A DNA stretch of 64,000 nt from Acidimicrobiales bacterium (GCA_040219085.1 JAVJTC010000027.1:1-64000), one strand, 5' to 3'; counted from the stretch's first letter, positions 6,677 to 14,913 are shown. Numbers and translations are program-made. Notes: a model not told the origin generated them from the letters alone.

Positions 6677-6865
6677 GTGTCGGAGGGGGAGCGAAGGGTG
6701 TGTCGCTTGTCATCACCGTGTCATCAGAATCTTCGGGAACGGCCCAGAATCGACCCGAAACATCGGAATCCGGCACGCCCAAATACCCACGCTGACCAGG
6801 GAAGACACTACCTATCGACAGGCATCCCAATGGCCCGGGAGCAGTTCAAGTCCCCCCTCCGACAC
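6677..6865 (+). repeat. Repeat R2 copy b, bounded by an inverted tRNA-end sequence
   Basis: Begins GTGTCGGAGGGGGA (6677-6690), the exact reverse complement of the end TCCCCCTCCGACAC found in the fragment at 6844-6865. Inside, 6702-6759 repeats R2a. The unit is thus flanked by inverted tRNA-end sequences. A diverged R1 in reverse orientation follows at about 6886-6920. No integrase is present. Confidence 0.65.
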
Positions 6866-6988
6866 CGCACGCAGAGTGAGACTCTGTTCCGCTCCCTGCC
6901 GTCGGTTGCCTATGGCTCCCGCGTCGAGGCCACCCGAGCGTGGTGTCTCGGCGGTGAACTCCCCCGGCTGAGTTGCAGGGGATGGGCC

Positions 6989-7189
6989 TCAGTGGTCGGC
7001 GTGGGCTCTGCGCCGGTGCAGTGACAGCGGGCCGAGGGCTGTGGCCATCCACATTGCGAGCGGCCAGGCGACGTCGCCGGTGTCGATGATCACGGCGGCC
7101 CAGACGATCGATGCGGCGACGAAGCCGATCTGCCAACGGCAGCGACGGGTGAACCGGCGTCGCGTGTCCCCGGTCGTGCCGGCGGTCAA
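6989..7189 (-). CDS. Small membrane protein downstream of the oxidoreductase remnant
   Basis: A 66-residue product from TTG 7189. After an Arg-rich N-terminus (T-R-R-R-F-T-R-R-C-R-W-Q) come two short hydrophobic segments, IGFVAASIVWAAVIIDTGDV and A-W-P-L-A-M-W-M-A-T-A-L-G-P-L-S-L, and a basic end. The TTGA overlap with the stop of the preceding remnant suggests translational coupling in the original operon. Function is unknown, and the unusual start keeps confidence low. Confidence 0.4.
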   Translation of the reverse strand: MTAGTTGDTRRRFTRRCRWQIGFVAASIVWAAVIIDTGDVAWPLAMWMATALGPLSLHRRRAHADH

Positions 7190-7464
7190 GGCCGCACCCT
7201 GATGACGGGCTTTCCGGTGACGGTGGCGCCGAGCGCCTTGGCCAGCTGAACCGTGAACGACCCGACACCCCCGGAGGCGCCGATGACGAGCACGTACTGG
7301 CCCGTTTCGAGCCGGCCGACCTTCGTCAGGGCCTGGAGGGCGGTGATCCCTGAGATGGTGGAGACGGCGGCTTCTTCGAAGTCGATCGCGTCGGGCTTGT
7401 GGGCCCGCTTGGCCTCCTTCGCGACGCCCTGCCCGGCGAAGGCGCGTTGGGCGACGGCGCGCAT
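7186..7464 (-). pseudogene. Zinc-type alcohol dehydrogenase/quinone oxidoreductase with two deletions
   Basis: About 92 residues instead of the usual 320. It starts MRAVAQRAF like an MDR enzyme, then jumps to [21 protein letters not shown] and the NAD(P)-binding core YVLVIGASGGVGSFTVQLAK, then directly to K-P-V-I-R-V-R-P, which resembles the family C-terminus. The catalytic domain and most of the Rossmann fold are missing, so it is inactive. Frame and start are intact. It is divergent from a TetR gene with intact operators, so it was probably that repressor's target. Confidence 0.65.
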
Positions 7465-7553
7465 CGTTCTGGGATCGGCGGCGGGCGATGGTGTGGTGGC
7501 TCGCCTCGTTGGCCTGCGATCGGTCGAGGCGTGCATGTCGTCCTCCGAATGTC

Positions 7554-7597
7554 GTACTTAGTACCGAGCTGTTGTGTACAGTACTCGTACTTAGTAC
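7554..7597. promoter_or_regulatory. Double TetR operator between divergent genes
   Basis: Two identical palindromes GTACTTAGTAC (7554-7564 and 7587-7597) are spaced 33 nt start to start, about three helical turns on one DNA face. They lie between the oxidoreductase remnant and the TetR gene, whose ATG is 33 nt beyond the second copy. Autoregulation by that repressor is the natural reading. Confidence 0.75.
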
Positions 7598-7629
7598 TGT
7601 CGGCAACCGAAGATGCGGAAGGAGAAGCG

Positions 7630-8301
7630 ATGACAGCGTCTGATACCCAGGAGAAGCCCCAGTCGAAGAGGCCGCGGCTGAGCGTCGATCGGGTGCTCGA
7701 CGGCGCGGTCGCGCTCGCCGACGAGATCGGTGTCGACGCGTTCACGATCCGCAAGCTCGCCGACGCCCTCGACACCAAGCCGATGACGATCTATCACCAC
7801 CTCGACAGCAAGGACGCCATCGTCGATGGGATGGTGGATCGGGTCTTCGCCGCGATCGAGCGGCCGCCGGCCGAGCTGGGTTGGAAGGACGCGATGCGCA
7901 AACGCTGCGTGTCGGCCCGGGAAGTGCTGAGCCGGCACTGGTGGGCTGCGCCGCTGATGGAATCCCGCACCAACCCCGGCCCCGAGACGCTCGGCCACCA
8001 CGACGCCGTGCTCGGTTGCCTGCGGCGCGGCGGACTGTCGCTGGAGATGGCCGCGCACGCCTACGTCCTGCTCGACAGCTACGTGTACGGGTTCGCCCTC
8101 CAGGAGGCGAACCTGCCCGCCACCGGTGGCGCGGAGATGGCCGACCTCGCCGGCCGCATCCTCGGGCCGCTGTCCGCCGAGACCTACCCCTACCTCACCG
8201 AGTTCACCACCGGCCATGTCCTCCAGCCCGGCTACGACTTCAGCGCCGAGTTCGAGTTCGGGCTCGACCTCATCCTCGACGCACTCGAACGGATGACCTG
8301 A
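7630..8301 (+). CDS. TetR-family regulator (TetR_C-type)
   Basis: A 223-residue protein. The N-terminal HTH is [21 protein letters not shown] followed by [13 protein letters not shown], a TetR recognition helix, and the alpha-helical ligand domain resembles the tetracyclin-repressor C-terminal class ([20 protein letters not shown]). ATG 7630 has the ribosome site GGAGAAG. The paired operators at 7554-7597 control this gene and the divergent oxidoreductase. That target is now a ruin, so the repressor may be left with only itself or distant genes. Confidence 0.85.
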   Translation: MTASDTQEKPQSKRPRLSVDRVLDGAVALADEIGVDAFTIRKLADALDTKPMTIYHHLDSKDAIVDGMVDRVFAAIERPPAELGWKDAMRKRCVSAREVLSRHWWAAPLMESRTNPGPETLGHHDAVLGCLRRGGLSLEMAAHAYVLLDSYVYGFALQEANLPATGGAEMADLAGRILGPLSAETYPYLTEFTTGHVLQPGYDFSAEFEFGLDLILDALERMT

Positions 8302-8414
8302 GACTGGTCGGTGAGGTCCGCGACTCCGCCCATCTGCACGGTGTGATCAACCAGCTCACGTCGCTGGCCATCGAGATCGTCACTATCACGCCCGCCGGCC
8401 CCGACTCCCCATGA
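8302..8414 (+). pseudogene. C-terminal scrap of a small actinobacterial protein
   Basis: Reading on in the +1 frame, these bases encode VGEVRDSAHLHGVINQLTSL, then A-I-E-I-V-T-I. This resembles the last 30 residues of small actinobacterial proteins that end with D-Q-A-A-L-H-G-L-L-x-R-L-R-D-L-G-L-x-L-I-S-V. No start or body precedes it because the TetR gene abuts. I read it as a leftover from a deletion. Confidence 0.35.
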
Positions 8415-8442
8415 CCGCCCAATCCCAAGCAAGGAAGACACC

Positions 8443-9141
8443 ATGACCACCAAGACCAGCGTCCACGTTCCGGCCTCACGGTCGACATCTCGAGCGGGCG
8501 CGATCGGCGGCCTCGTCGCCGCGGCGACGTTCGTGTTCGGCATCGCCCTGTTCGTGAGCAGTCTGAGCGATTACACCGATTCCGACGCGACGCCGGCGGA
8601 GTCCGTCGACTTCCTGGTGGGACACCAGACCGTCTTGTTCGTCTGGTACCTCGTCATCTTTGTGGTCTTCGGTGTGGCGATCATCCCGCTCGCACGAGCG
8701 CTCCGCAGCCGATTGGGCGACGTCAGCCCCCAGCTTGCCGACATCGGCGCCGTGTTCGCCTACATCTGGGCCGGCCTCATGTTCGCCACCGGCATGATCT
8801 CCAACATCGGCATCTCCGCCGTCGCCGATCTCGACGAAACCGACTCAGGAGCCGCCGAGAACCTCTGGTCGGCCATCGACACCGTCACCGAGGGCCTCGG
8901 CGGCGGCAACGAACTGGTGGGCGGCCTCTGGATCCTGCTCGTCAGCCTCGCCGCATGGGGCACCGGGCGCCTGCCGAAGGGACTCAACGTCCTCGGCATC
9001 GTCAGCGCCCTTGCGGGACTCGTCACGCTCATCCCCGGGCTCAGTGACGTCGGCATGGTCTTCGGGCTCGGCTCGATCGCCTGGTTCGCCTGGACCGGCA
9101 TCGTGTTGTTCCGCACCGACACCGTCGATGTGGCCCGATGA
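8443..9141 (+). CDS. DUF4386-like integral membrane protein
   Basis: A 232-residue protein with about six transmembrane helices, the first AIGGLVAAATFVFGIALFVS near residue 24, the second FVWYLVIFVVFGVAIIPLAR, the last near residue 205. The loop D-Y-T-D-S-D-A-T-P-A-E-S-V-D-F-L after helix 1 is typical of DUF4386-like proteins. ATG 8443 has the ribosome site AAGGAAG. It follows the TetR gene and may be co-regulated with it. Its substrate or role is unknown. Confidence 0.7.
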   Translation: MTTKTSVHVPASRSTSRAGAIGGLVAAATFVFGIALFVSSLSDYTDSDATPAESVDFLVGHQTVLFVWYLVIFVVFGVAIIPLARALRSRLGDVSPQLADIGAVFAYIWAGLMFATGMISNIGISAVADLDETDSGAAENLWSAIDTVTEGLGGGNELVGGLWILLVSLAAWGTGRLPKGLNVLGIVSALAGLVTLIPGLSDVGMVFGLGSIAWFAWTGIVLFRTDTVDVAR

Positions 9142-9259
9142 CAAACCCCCTACCGGCCCGAGGCCTCTGAACGAGACGGCCAGGGAGGAGCGGGTTGGGA
9201 CCGGGAGCCATCGTCCTGTGCGACCCTTCGGATCAGAGCACTCGACAAGGAGGATCTCC

Positions 9260-9769
9260 ATGCTGACCGTCGGCATCGACCATGTCGCCACGATCACCAA
9301 CGACGGCGACCGGTTCATCGACTTCTACACCGAGGTACTCGACGCCGTGGTCGAAGCTGACGGACCGGAGTATCCGGGCGGTCCGCGGATGATCATCCTC
9401 AAGCTGGGCCCCACCACCGAGCTGAACGTCTTCGAGGTCGAGGGGAACTCGCAGGCCGACCACCAGCGCCCCATGTTCGGGCGTGGTCGGCTCGACCACA
9501 TCGGGTTCCGCGCCGCGGACCTCGAGCGGTTCGGGGAGATCCGAAGGCGGCTGATGGCCAAGGGGGCCACCGATGGGGTGGTGACCGAGTTCGGGCGGAA
9601 GATCAGCCTGTTCTTCCGCGACCCCGACCTTCTCGAGTGCGAGGTTCTGTCTGTCAATCCCGATGCTGACCCCGCCGCGCTGCGGTTCGGGACTGCGTCC
9701 GACCGGTTCCCCGAACGTGTCGAGATCGCCCCGGAGTTCGTGCCACTCGACGTGCAAATGCTTCGCTAA
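9260..9769 (+). CDS. VOC-superfamily (glyoxalase-like) protein
   Basis: A 169-residue protein with two beta-alpha-beta-beta-beta modules: V-G-I-D-H-V-A-T-I-T-N-D with R-F-I-D-F-Y-T-E-V-L, and R-L-D-H-I-G-F-R-A with L-F-F-R-D-P-D-L-L-E-C-E. The His in DHV, the His in DHIGF and the Glu in LLECE fit the VOC metal triad. ATG 9260 follows a perfect AAGGAGG. The substrate is unknown; it may be a dioxygenase or a resistance protein. Its last codons lie inside repeat R1d, so an insertion may have replaced its original end. Confidence 0.85.
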   Translation: MLTVGIDHVATITNDGDRFIDFYTEVLDAVVEADGPEYPGGPRMIILKLGPTTELNVFEVEGNSQADHQRPMFGRGRLDHIGFRAADLERFGEIRRRLMAKGATDGVVTEFGRKISLFFRDPDLLECEVLSVNPDADPAALRFGTASDRFPERVEIAPEFVPLDVQMLR

Positions 9770-9815
9770 TGGCAGCCAGCGGTAAGGAGCGGCAACGAAC
9801 GGCAAGTAGCGTTTC
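9752..9815 (+). repeat. Repeat R1 copy d
   Basis: Matches R1a closely: CTAATGGCAGCCAGCGGTAA, GGAGCGGCAACG, then CGGCAAGTAGCGTTTC. It lacks the 16-bp duplication of R1a and has no tRNA-end fragment beside it. It supplies the last two codons and stop of the VOC gene. About 175 bases without a gene follow. Confidence 0.6.
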
Positions 9816-9989
9816 AGCCGATCACCCACTCGGGAATCGCGCTCCGGAACGCTCCGGCGGGCGAGCGATATCCGGCGAAGTCGAGTGCTGTTGGTCGACT
9901 TGAAGGTGCTCGGTAGTTACGCGTTGCCCGAGGAAGCCGTTCGACCAGACGTGGTTCTCACTGTGGGTGAGCAGCGCCCGGCCTCGGAG

Positions 9990-10310
9990 CTAGCAGTCGA
10001 TGGCGGCGCGGACTGCGGCGCATGCTTCGGTGAGTCGGGCTGGCTGTAGCGCGCAGATCTGGTCGACGAGGTAGGCCTTGGGTACGACTCGGAGATTGTC
10101 GAAGCTCGCAACGCAGTCGGTTGGCATGCCGTCGTCCACGCCAAGTCGTAGCTCGGTGGGAATTCCTCTGATGGTGCGGGTGACAGGCGCCGCGAGAACA
10201 GCGTTGAGCACAGGAATCGCAGCCGAGCGGGTCATGATCAGGAACGGGCGCCGACCGGCGTCTTCGAGTTCGCCCCACCAGATCTGCCCTCGGTCGGGGG
10301 TCGTCACCAT
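9990..10310 (-). CDS. mazF: MazF-family toxin (endoribonuclease)
   Basis: A 106-residue PemK/MazF protein: DRGQIWWGELEDAGRRPFLI at the start (R-G-x-I-W-W-x-x-L, with R-x-R-P-x-L-I), then P-V-T-R-T-I-R-G-I-P-T-E-L and F-D-N-L-R-V-V. These are the conserved strand and catalytic Arg/Thr positions of MazF mRNA interferases. The start overlaps the antitoxin gene by 7 nt. The module is intact, with full-length toxin and antitoxin and a palindromic promoter. Confidence 0.85.
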   Translation of the reverse strand: MVTTPDRGQIWWGELEDAGRRPFLIMTRSAAIPVLNAVLAAPVTRTIRGIPTELRLGVDDGMPTDCVASFDNLRVVPKAYLVDQICALQPARLTEACAAVRAAIDC

Positions 10311-10558
10311 GGCTCGTCGAGGATTGCTTCACGAAGCGACGCAAGTGCGGCGCGGTCTTCGGCTTCAGTCGGTGGTTGCCGGGTGTAGCCGTCGACGATG
10401 GCTCGGTCCGTCCTGCGTTGCTGTTCGAGTCTCATGATCGCTTCGATGCCGGCTCGGACCGCGGCTGCTCGGCTTTTGTAGGCTCCACTCTCGACGAGGT
10501 CATCGAGGTCGGAGAGGAGCGGTTCGGGGAGTCGAACGGCGATCTGTGCGGTAGCCAT
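10304..10558 (-). CDS. MazE-like ribbon-helix-helix antitoxin
   Basis: An 84-residue protein. Residues 1-45 are a CopG/RHH fold (TAQIAVRLPEPLLSDLDDLV, then Y-K-S-R-A-A-A-V-R-A-G-I-E), and the C-terminal half is an acidic tail that would wrap the toxin. ATG 10558 is fixed by TATGCT 6 nt upstream, giving a leaderless mRNA. It overlaps the mazF gene. The inverted repeats at 10566-10596 are its likely operator. Confidence 0.85.
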   Translation of the reverse strand: MATAQIAVRLPEPLLSDLDDLVESGAYKSRAAAVRAGIEAIMRLEQQRRTDRAIVDGYTRQPPTEAEDRAALASLREAILDEPW

Positions 10559-10565
10559 TCGAGAA

Positions 10566-10596
10566 GCATACCGAAACGGGATACATATCGGTATGC
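10566..10596 (-). promoter_or_regulatory. Operator/promoter of the mazEF module
   Basis: Perfect 8-bp arms GCATACCG and CGGTATGC are 15 nt apart, and within them GGATACATA faces TATGCATCC with one mismatch. On the minus strand TATGCT, the -10 box, overlaps the left arm and ends 6 nt before the antitoxin ATG. Nested repeats over a promoter fit RHH autorepression. Confidence 0.65.
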
Positions 10597-10701
10597 ATCC
10601 GGGCCACGAGGGCCGAGCGCCGCGTCGTGGCTGGTCAGGGGTATTGCTGAGCCGCGGAGGAGCCCGTCGCAGCGGGTTGCGACACGGACCGACCGTCCCG
10701 T

Positions 10702-11958
10702 TCAGATCCCTCCATCGGCCAGTTCGTCCCGTCGTCGCCGAAGGAACGATCGTTCCGATTCGTTTGTGCTGCACCCGATTGCGACGTCGAGTGCTTCTTC
10801 GGCCTCGTCGAGGCGATCGAGACGGGCCAGGACGCTGGATCGGGCGGTGTGAAAGTACACGTACCCGCTGACGTCACCGGTGAGGTCATCGGCCTGTTCA
10901 ATCGCGTCGAGAGCGGCGAGCGCTGCGCCTGGCCCGCGCACGTGGTCGACGGCGATGGCCCGGTTCAACGCGATCAGCGCGCTGGGCTGACGCTGCAGGA
11001 GCACGTCGTACAGGCGCAGAACCGCCCGCCAGTCGGTCGCCTCGAAGCTGGGAGCGGTGGCATGCAGGGCGGCGATCGCCGCCTGGAACTGAAACGCTCC
11101 GCCTCGCCCGAAGGAGTGCGCTCTCGCCAGTTCCGCGAGACCGCGAGCGATCATCGGTTGGTCCCAGAGGGACCGATCCTGGTCGGCGAGGAGGATCGGG
11201 CTGCCGTGGCGATCGAGACGGCTGGATCGTCGGGCGTCGGTCAGCAGCAGGAGCGCGTGGAGTCCCGCGACCTCGGGATCGTTCGGGGCGAGCCTGCTCA
11301 GGAGCTGAGCGAGCCAGATCGCCTCTTCGCAGAGGTCTCCGCGGATGAGTGCCGTGTCGGTCGCGCTGGCGTGGCCCTCGGTGAAGACCGACGAGATCAC
11401 CTCGCAGACGGCGCCGATGCGCTCGGTGAGCGTGTCCAGCGTGGGTGGTTCGAAGGGAATTCGTGCGGCCCGGATCTTCGACTTGGCGCGTGTGATGCGG
11501 CGCGTCATCGTCTCCTCGGACACCAGAAACGCCCGGGCGATCTGTGGCGTGGAGAGCCCCGCGACGATCCGCAGTGTCAACGCGACCTGCGCCTCCGGGG
11601 CGAGGGCAGGGTGGCAACAGCCGAGCAGGAGCGCGAGTTGGTCATCGAGCGCCTGCGAACCGTCGACGTCGGGTGACCCGGTGTCGTCGGAGTGAACCGT
11701 CGTGCGGTCGCCGGCCAGTACCGGGAGACGGTCTTCGAATCGCTTCAGTCTGCGGATCTGATCGATGGCCTTGCGTCGGCCCGTCGTGACCAACCATGCA
11801 CCTGGCCGGTCGGGGATCCCGTCGGTCGGCCATCTCGTCGATGCCTCGAGGAACGCGTCCTGAGCCGCATCTTCGGCGATGGTCAGGTCGCCGACGTCTC
11901 GCATGAGGGTGGCCACCAGCAGCGGCCACTCCGCACGAAAGACGTCGGCGACACCCAT
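10702..11958 (-). CDS. ECF-type RNA polymerase sigma factor (DUF6596 group)
   Basis: A 418-residue ECF sigma factor with a long C-terminal extension. Region 2 is near residues 20-90 (DAAQDAFLEASTRWPTDGIP, then A-W-L-V-T-T-G-R-R-K-A-I-D), and region 4 near 130-185 (LSTPQIARAFLVSEETMTRR). A helical domain with E-A-I-W-L-A-Q-L-L and L-N-R-A-I-A-V follows. That domain and the neighbouring YCII gene are the hallmarks of this ECF group. ATG 11958 gives the family N-terminus. The pair probably responds to a small-molecule or oxidative stress, with the YCII protein as partner or effector; that is inference. Confidence 0.9.
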   Translation of the reverse strand: MGVADVFRAEWPLLVATLMRDVGDLTIAEDAAQDAFLEASTRWPTDGIPDRPGAWLVTTGRRKAIDQIRRLKRFEDRLPVLAGDRTTVHSDDTGSPDVDGSQALDDQLALLLGCCHPALAPEAQVALTLRIVAGLSTPQIARAFLVSEETMTRRITRAKSKIRAARIPFEPPTLDTLTERIGAVCEVISSVFTEGHASATDTALIRGDLCEEAIWLAQLLSRLAPNDPEVAGLHALLLLTDARRSSRLDRHGSPILLADQDRSLWDQPMIARGLAELARAHSFGRGGAFQFQAAIAALHATAPSFEATDWRAVLRLYDVLLQRQPSALIALNRAIAVDHVRGPGAALAALDAIEQADDLTGDVSGYVYFHTARSSVLARLDRLDEAEEALDVAIGCSTNESERSFLRRRRDELADGGI

Positions 11959-11992
11959 CGGATTCCTCAACAACCTGTCGCGGCTCTGCTCG

Positions 11993-12346
11993 TCAGCCGT
12001 CGAACTCCATGACCGGGCGGACCTCGACGGTCCCGAAGTGGGCGTTCGGGATCTTGGCTGCCCAATCGAGCGCCTCGTCGAGGTTGGCGACATCGATCAC
12101 GTAGTAGCCGCCGATGACCTCCTTCGACTCGATGAACGGACCGTCGGTCACGATGCGCCTGCCATCGCGTACCTGAACGGTGCTCGCGGTGTCGGCATCC
12201 TGCAGTGCTTCGCCGGCGACGAGGGCCCCCGCCTCGGCGAGTGCCTGGCTGTAGGCGGCCCATTCGCCCATGTAGGGGCCGAATGCTTCGCTGTCAGGGG
12301 TTGGTTCATCGGCAGGGTTGCTTGCAAGGAGGAGCATGTACTTCAC
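11993..12346 (-). CDS. YCII-family (DGPF) protein
   Basis: A 117-residue protein starting MKYMLLLASN from GTG 12346, with RIVTDGPFIESKEVIGGYYV in the middle. DGPF-x-E-x-K-E-x-I-G-G-Y is the signature of the YCII/DGPFAETKE group. Proteins of this group almost always sit beside ECF sigma factors of the type that follows after 34 nt. They adopt a ferredoxin-like dimer fold of uncertain function. GTG 12346 is preferred to the open frame from 12394 because it matches the family N-terminus. Confidence 0.85.
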   Translation of the reverse strand: MKYMLLLASNPADEPTPDSEAFGPYMGEWAAYSQALAEAGALVAGEALQDADTASTVQVRDGRRIVTDGPFIESKEVIGGYYVIDVANLDEALDWAAKIPNAHFGTVEVRPVMEFDG

Positions 12347-12457
12347 GGTCTGACGTCCCTTGGTTCGGTGGTCGATTCTGATTGTCACAGACACGACGAA
12401 CGGCGAACCAGAATCCGGACAGAATGCACGGTCGTGGCTCCCCGGAGCTGGGGCTCG

Positions 12458-13423
12458 TCAGCCGTTCGCCGAGCAGTTGTCTGCCAGCTGTCTGATCGTG
12501 TCGGCCAGTTCGACCGGTTCGAGCACTTCGACGGGCGCAGTGAGCGCGATGCGTGCGACGGTCATGGCGAGCCGGCCGAGGTCCTCGCTACGGATCCCGA
12601 TCACACACGACGCTGCCTCTGACCGGATTGGTGTGTGGTCTATCCACCGGAGCACGTCAAGGAGTTCGGCGAGCGGTGCGCTGATGGCGAGCGTTGCTTC
12701 TTGGAGACGCAGCGCCGGTCCGATCGAGGCGGCGACGAAGCTCGCCGCGTCGCCACCGGGGATCACGCGGGGGGTGAATCGCTTGCCCGCCGGCCGGGGA
12801 CCGCTGAGTCGGTCGAGTCGAAACGTTCGCCAGTCGTTGCGGCGGAGGTCCCATGCAACGAGGTACCAACGCCGGCCTGCGGTCACGAGTTGGTGCGGCT
12901 CGACGAGTCGTCGGCTGTCATCGCCATCTCTTCGTCGGTAGTCGAAGCGGACCTCCTCGCTGTCACGACACGCTGCGGCGAGAACGCTGAGCGCTTCGGG
13001 GTCGATGACGGCGTCGTCGGTGGTCCGAGGCACCGACGTCACGGTCGAACTCAGCGCCGACAATCGTCGGCGAAGCCGATCCGGCAGCAGCGATTCGATC
13101 TTGGTCAGGGATCGCAGTGACGTGTCCTCCATGCCGCTGATCGCGGCTCCTGCGGCGTAGCGCAGGCCGACGGCCACGGCGACGGCCTCGTCATCATCGA
13201 GCAACAACGGAGGTAGGTGCGCGCCTGCCGCCAGGCGATACCCACCGTCGGTCCCCGGCGTGGCATCGACCGGGTAGCCGAGATCGCGCAGCCGATCGAC
13301 GTCGCGGCGAATCGTCCGCTCGGTGACCTCGAGACGCTCAGCGAGCTCAGCACCCCGCTACACGCGATGCGTCTGCAGCAGCGAGAGCAGCTGCAGCGCC
13401 CGACGGGTGGGATCGTTCGACAT
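12458..13423 (-). pseudogene. YafY-type HTH/WYL regulator with amber codon at residue 22
   Basis: From ATG 13423 the frame reads SNDPTRRALQLLSLLQTHRV, then TAG (13358-13360), then R-G-A-E-L-A-E-R-L-E-V-T-E-R-T-I-R-R-D-V and Y-P-V-D-A-T-P-G-T-D-G-G-Y-R-L, running without a break into a full WYL domain (about residues 140-230). Relatives usually have Trp at the interrupted place, and TGG to TAG is one base. The stop falls just before the helix-turn-helix, so a full repressor cannot form without suppression. A restart downstream would lose the DNA-binding helix. It is divergent from the epoxide-hydrolase gene. Confidence 0.75.
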
Positions 13424-13516
13424 CTTCCAAGTCTGTCATTAATTCAGGACCGAATCTGTCCGCAATGGTTCCTACGTTGATCTGCAGCTACTCCCGAAGA
13501 GATGCAGAGGAATGCC

Positions 13517-14509
13517 GTGTCAGAACGAATCGATTTCCCCGCACCCACCATGATCGCGGTCAACGGGGTGGAACTCGAGGTCTTCGAAGCAGGCCGTGAA
13601 CACGCCGGAAAGCCGATCGTGTTGTGTCACGGTTGGCCCGAACTCGCCTACTCGTGGCGCCATCAGATTCCGGCCCTTGCCGCAGCTGGCCACCACGTCA
13701 TCGCGCCCAATCAGCGCGGCTACGGCAACTCGTCACGACCAGCCGACGTCGCCGCCTACGGCCTCGAACATCTGACGGGTGATCTCGTCGCCCTGCTCGA
13801 TCACTTCGGGTACGACGACGCAGTCTTCGTCGGACATGACTGGGGTGCGAACGTCGTGTGGGGGCTCGCCCAGCTGCACCCGAGCCGCGTCAGCAGGGTG
13901 GTCAACCTGAGCCTGCCCTACCAGGAACGGGGAGACCAGCCCTGGATCGAGTTCATGGAAGCCGTCTTCGGTGACGACTTCTACTTCGTTCACTTCAATC
14001 GCCACCCCGGTGTCGCCGACGCCGTGCTCGACGAGAACGCGGAGCGATTCCTGAGGAACCTCTATCGCAAGAATGTGCCGATCGCCGAGCCTGAGCCCGG
14101 GATGATGATGATCGACCTCGCCCTTGCGGAAGTACCGCTGGGAGACCCGGTGATGAGCGACGACGAGCTGGCCGTGTTCGTCTCCGCCTTCGAGGCCGCC
14201 GGGTTCACGGGCGGCGTCAACTGGTATCGGAACATGGACAGGAACTGGCATCTCCTGGCCGACGTCGATCCGGTCGTTCATCAGCCGGCACTGATGATCT
14301 ACGGCGACCAGGATTCGATTCCGAGGTCGGGGAACCTGGCGGACTTCGTACCGAACGTCGACATCGTCGGCCTCGACTGCGGTCACTGGATCCAGCAGGA
14401 GATGCCAGAGGAGACAACCGAAGCGATCCTGAGCTGGCTGAAGCGCCAGGACGTCAAGCCGGTAGTCGAACCTGTCGTGTCGGCCTCAGCGGTCGACGGT
14501 GACCAGTAG
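13517..14509 (+). CDS. Epoxide hydrolase-like alpha/beta hydrolase
   Basis: A 330-residue alpha/beta hydrolase. The oxyanion-hole motif HGWPE is at about residue 36, the nucleophile elbow GHDWGANVVWG near 110, the acid in G-D-Q-D near 256 and the base in C-G-H-W-I-Q-Q-E near 285. Asp as nucleophile and HGWPE mark the epoxide hydrolase/haloalkane dehalogenase group. The lid contains R-N-L-Y-R-K and a W-Y-R-N tyrosine of the epoxide-hydrolase type. GTG 13517 has a ribosome site (GAGGA); ATG 13502 is an alternative. It lies divergent from the broken WYL regulator, its likely former controller. Confidence 0.85.
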   Translation: MSERIDFPAPTMIAVNGVELEVFEAGREHAGKPIVLCHGWPELAYSWRHQIPALAAAGHHVIAPNQRGYGNSSRPADVAAYGLEHLTGDLVALLDHFGYDDAVFVGHDWGANVVWGLAQLHPSRVSRVVNLSLPYQERGDQPWIEFMEAVFGDDFYFVHFNRHPGVADAVLDENAERFLRNLYRKNVPIAEPEPGMMMIDLALAEVPLGDPVMSDDELAVFVSAFEAAGFTGGVNWYRNMDRNWHLLADVDPVVHQPALMIYGDQDSIPRSGNLADFVPNVDIVGLDCGHWIQQEMPEETTEAILSWLKRQDVKPVVEPVVSASAVDGDQ

Positions 14510-14910
14510 CGTGGTCTTGTTGGGCCCGCCGCGCCCTGACGGCCTGAACTTCCGCCGGTATCGCCGGTGAATGGGCGGCCTGGTAGTCGACCTGGGCACT
14601 CCCCGGCTGGGGCCTCGGAATCGCCGTCCACGGAATCGTCCTGGTCCGCAACCAGACCAAGGATGAGGTCGCAGTGAGATAGCCCGATGAGCGCCATTCC
14701 GGTGACCGGCATCGAAGCCCCCACCACGACCTGCAGCGACCGCCACTCCCTCCACCGTCCCCCAGTTGCCGACGAACGGGGTCGCAGGTGACCGGCGGTC
14801 GCGATGTGTGCCGCTACGGCGCCGAGCTCATGCGCGCCTGGAGTCCACCGGCTCCTTCAGCGAGAAGGTTTGCAGAACCTGCTGAGATGCCGATGCCGGG
14901 CATCCCCACT
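14510..14910. other. Gene-free region with a possible membrane-protein scrap
   Basis: No intact gene is supported. Near 14590-14685 on the plus strand one frame reads TWALPGWGLGIAVHGIVLVR then N-Q-T-K-D-E-V before a stop. It looks like the end of a 2TM-domain membrane protein with no start and stops just before it. I treat it as a probable remnant only. Confidence 0.3.
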
Positions 14911-14913
14911 CCG

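Noticed and set aside
2556-6865. CRISPR array from the repeated 22-bp tRNA-end sequence
   Set aside because: Spacing is irregular (hundreds to thousands of bases) and the intervals contain genes. No cas genes are present.
6700-6865. Complete tRNA gene at the T-arm sequences
   Set aside because: No D arm, anticodon arm or matching 5' acceptor strand precedes any copy at tRNA length. Only the 3' part is present.
2421-6865. Integron with attC sites
   Set aside because: No integron integrase and no attC core (GTTRRRY with its R'' and L'' boxes) were recognised, and the repeats contain tRNA sequence instead.
9825-9980. Possible gene between the VOC gene and mazF
   Set aside because: Only short open frames with no support are present. 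I leave it as intergenic.
13358-13360. TAG in the WYL regulator as pyrrolysine
   Set aside because: There is no sign of pyl genes and the site is normally Trp. A point mutation is simpler.
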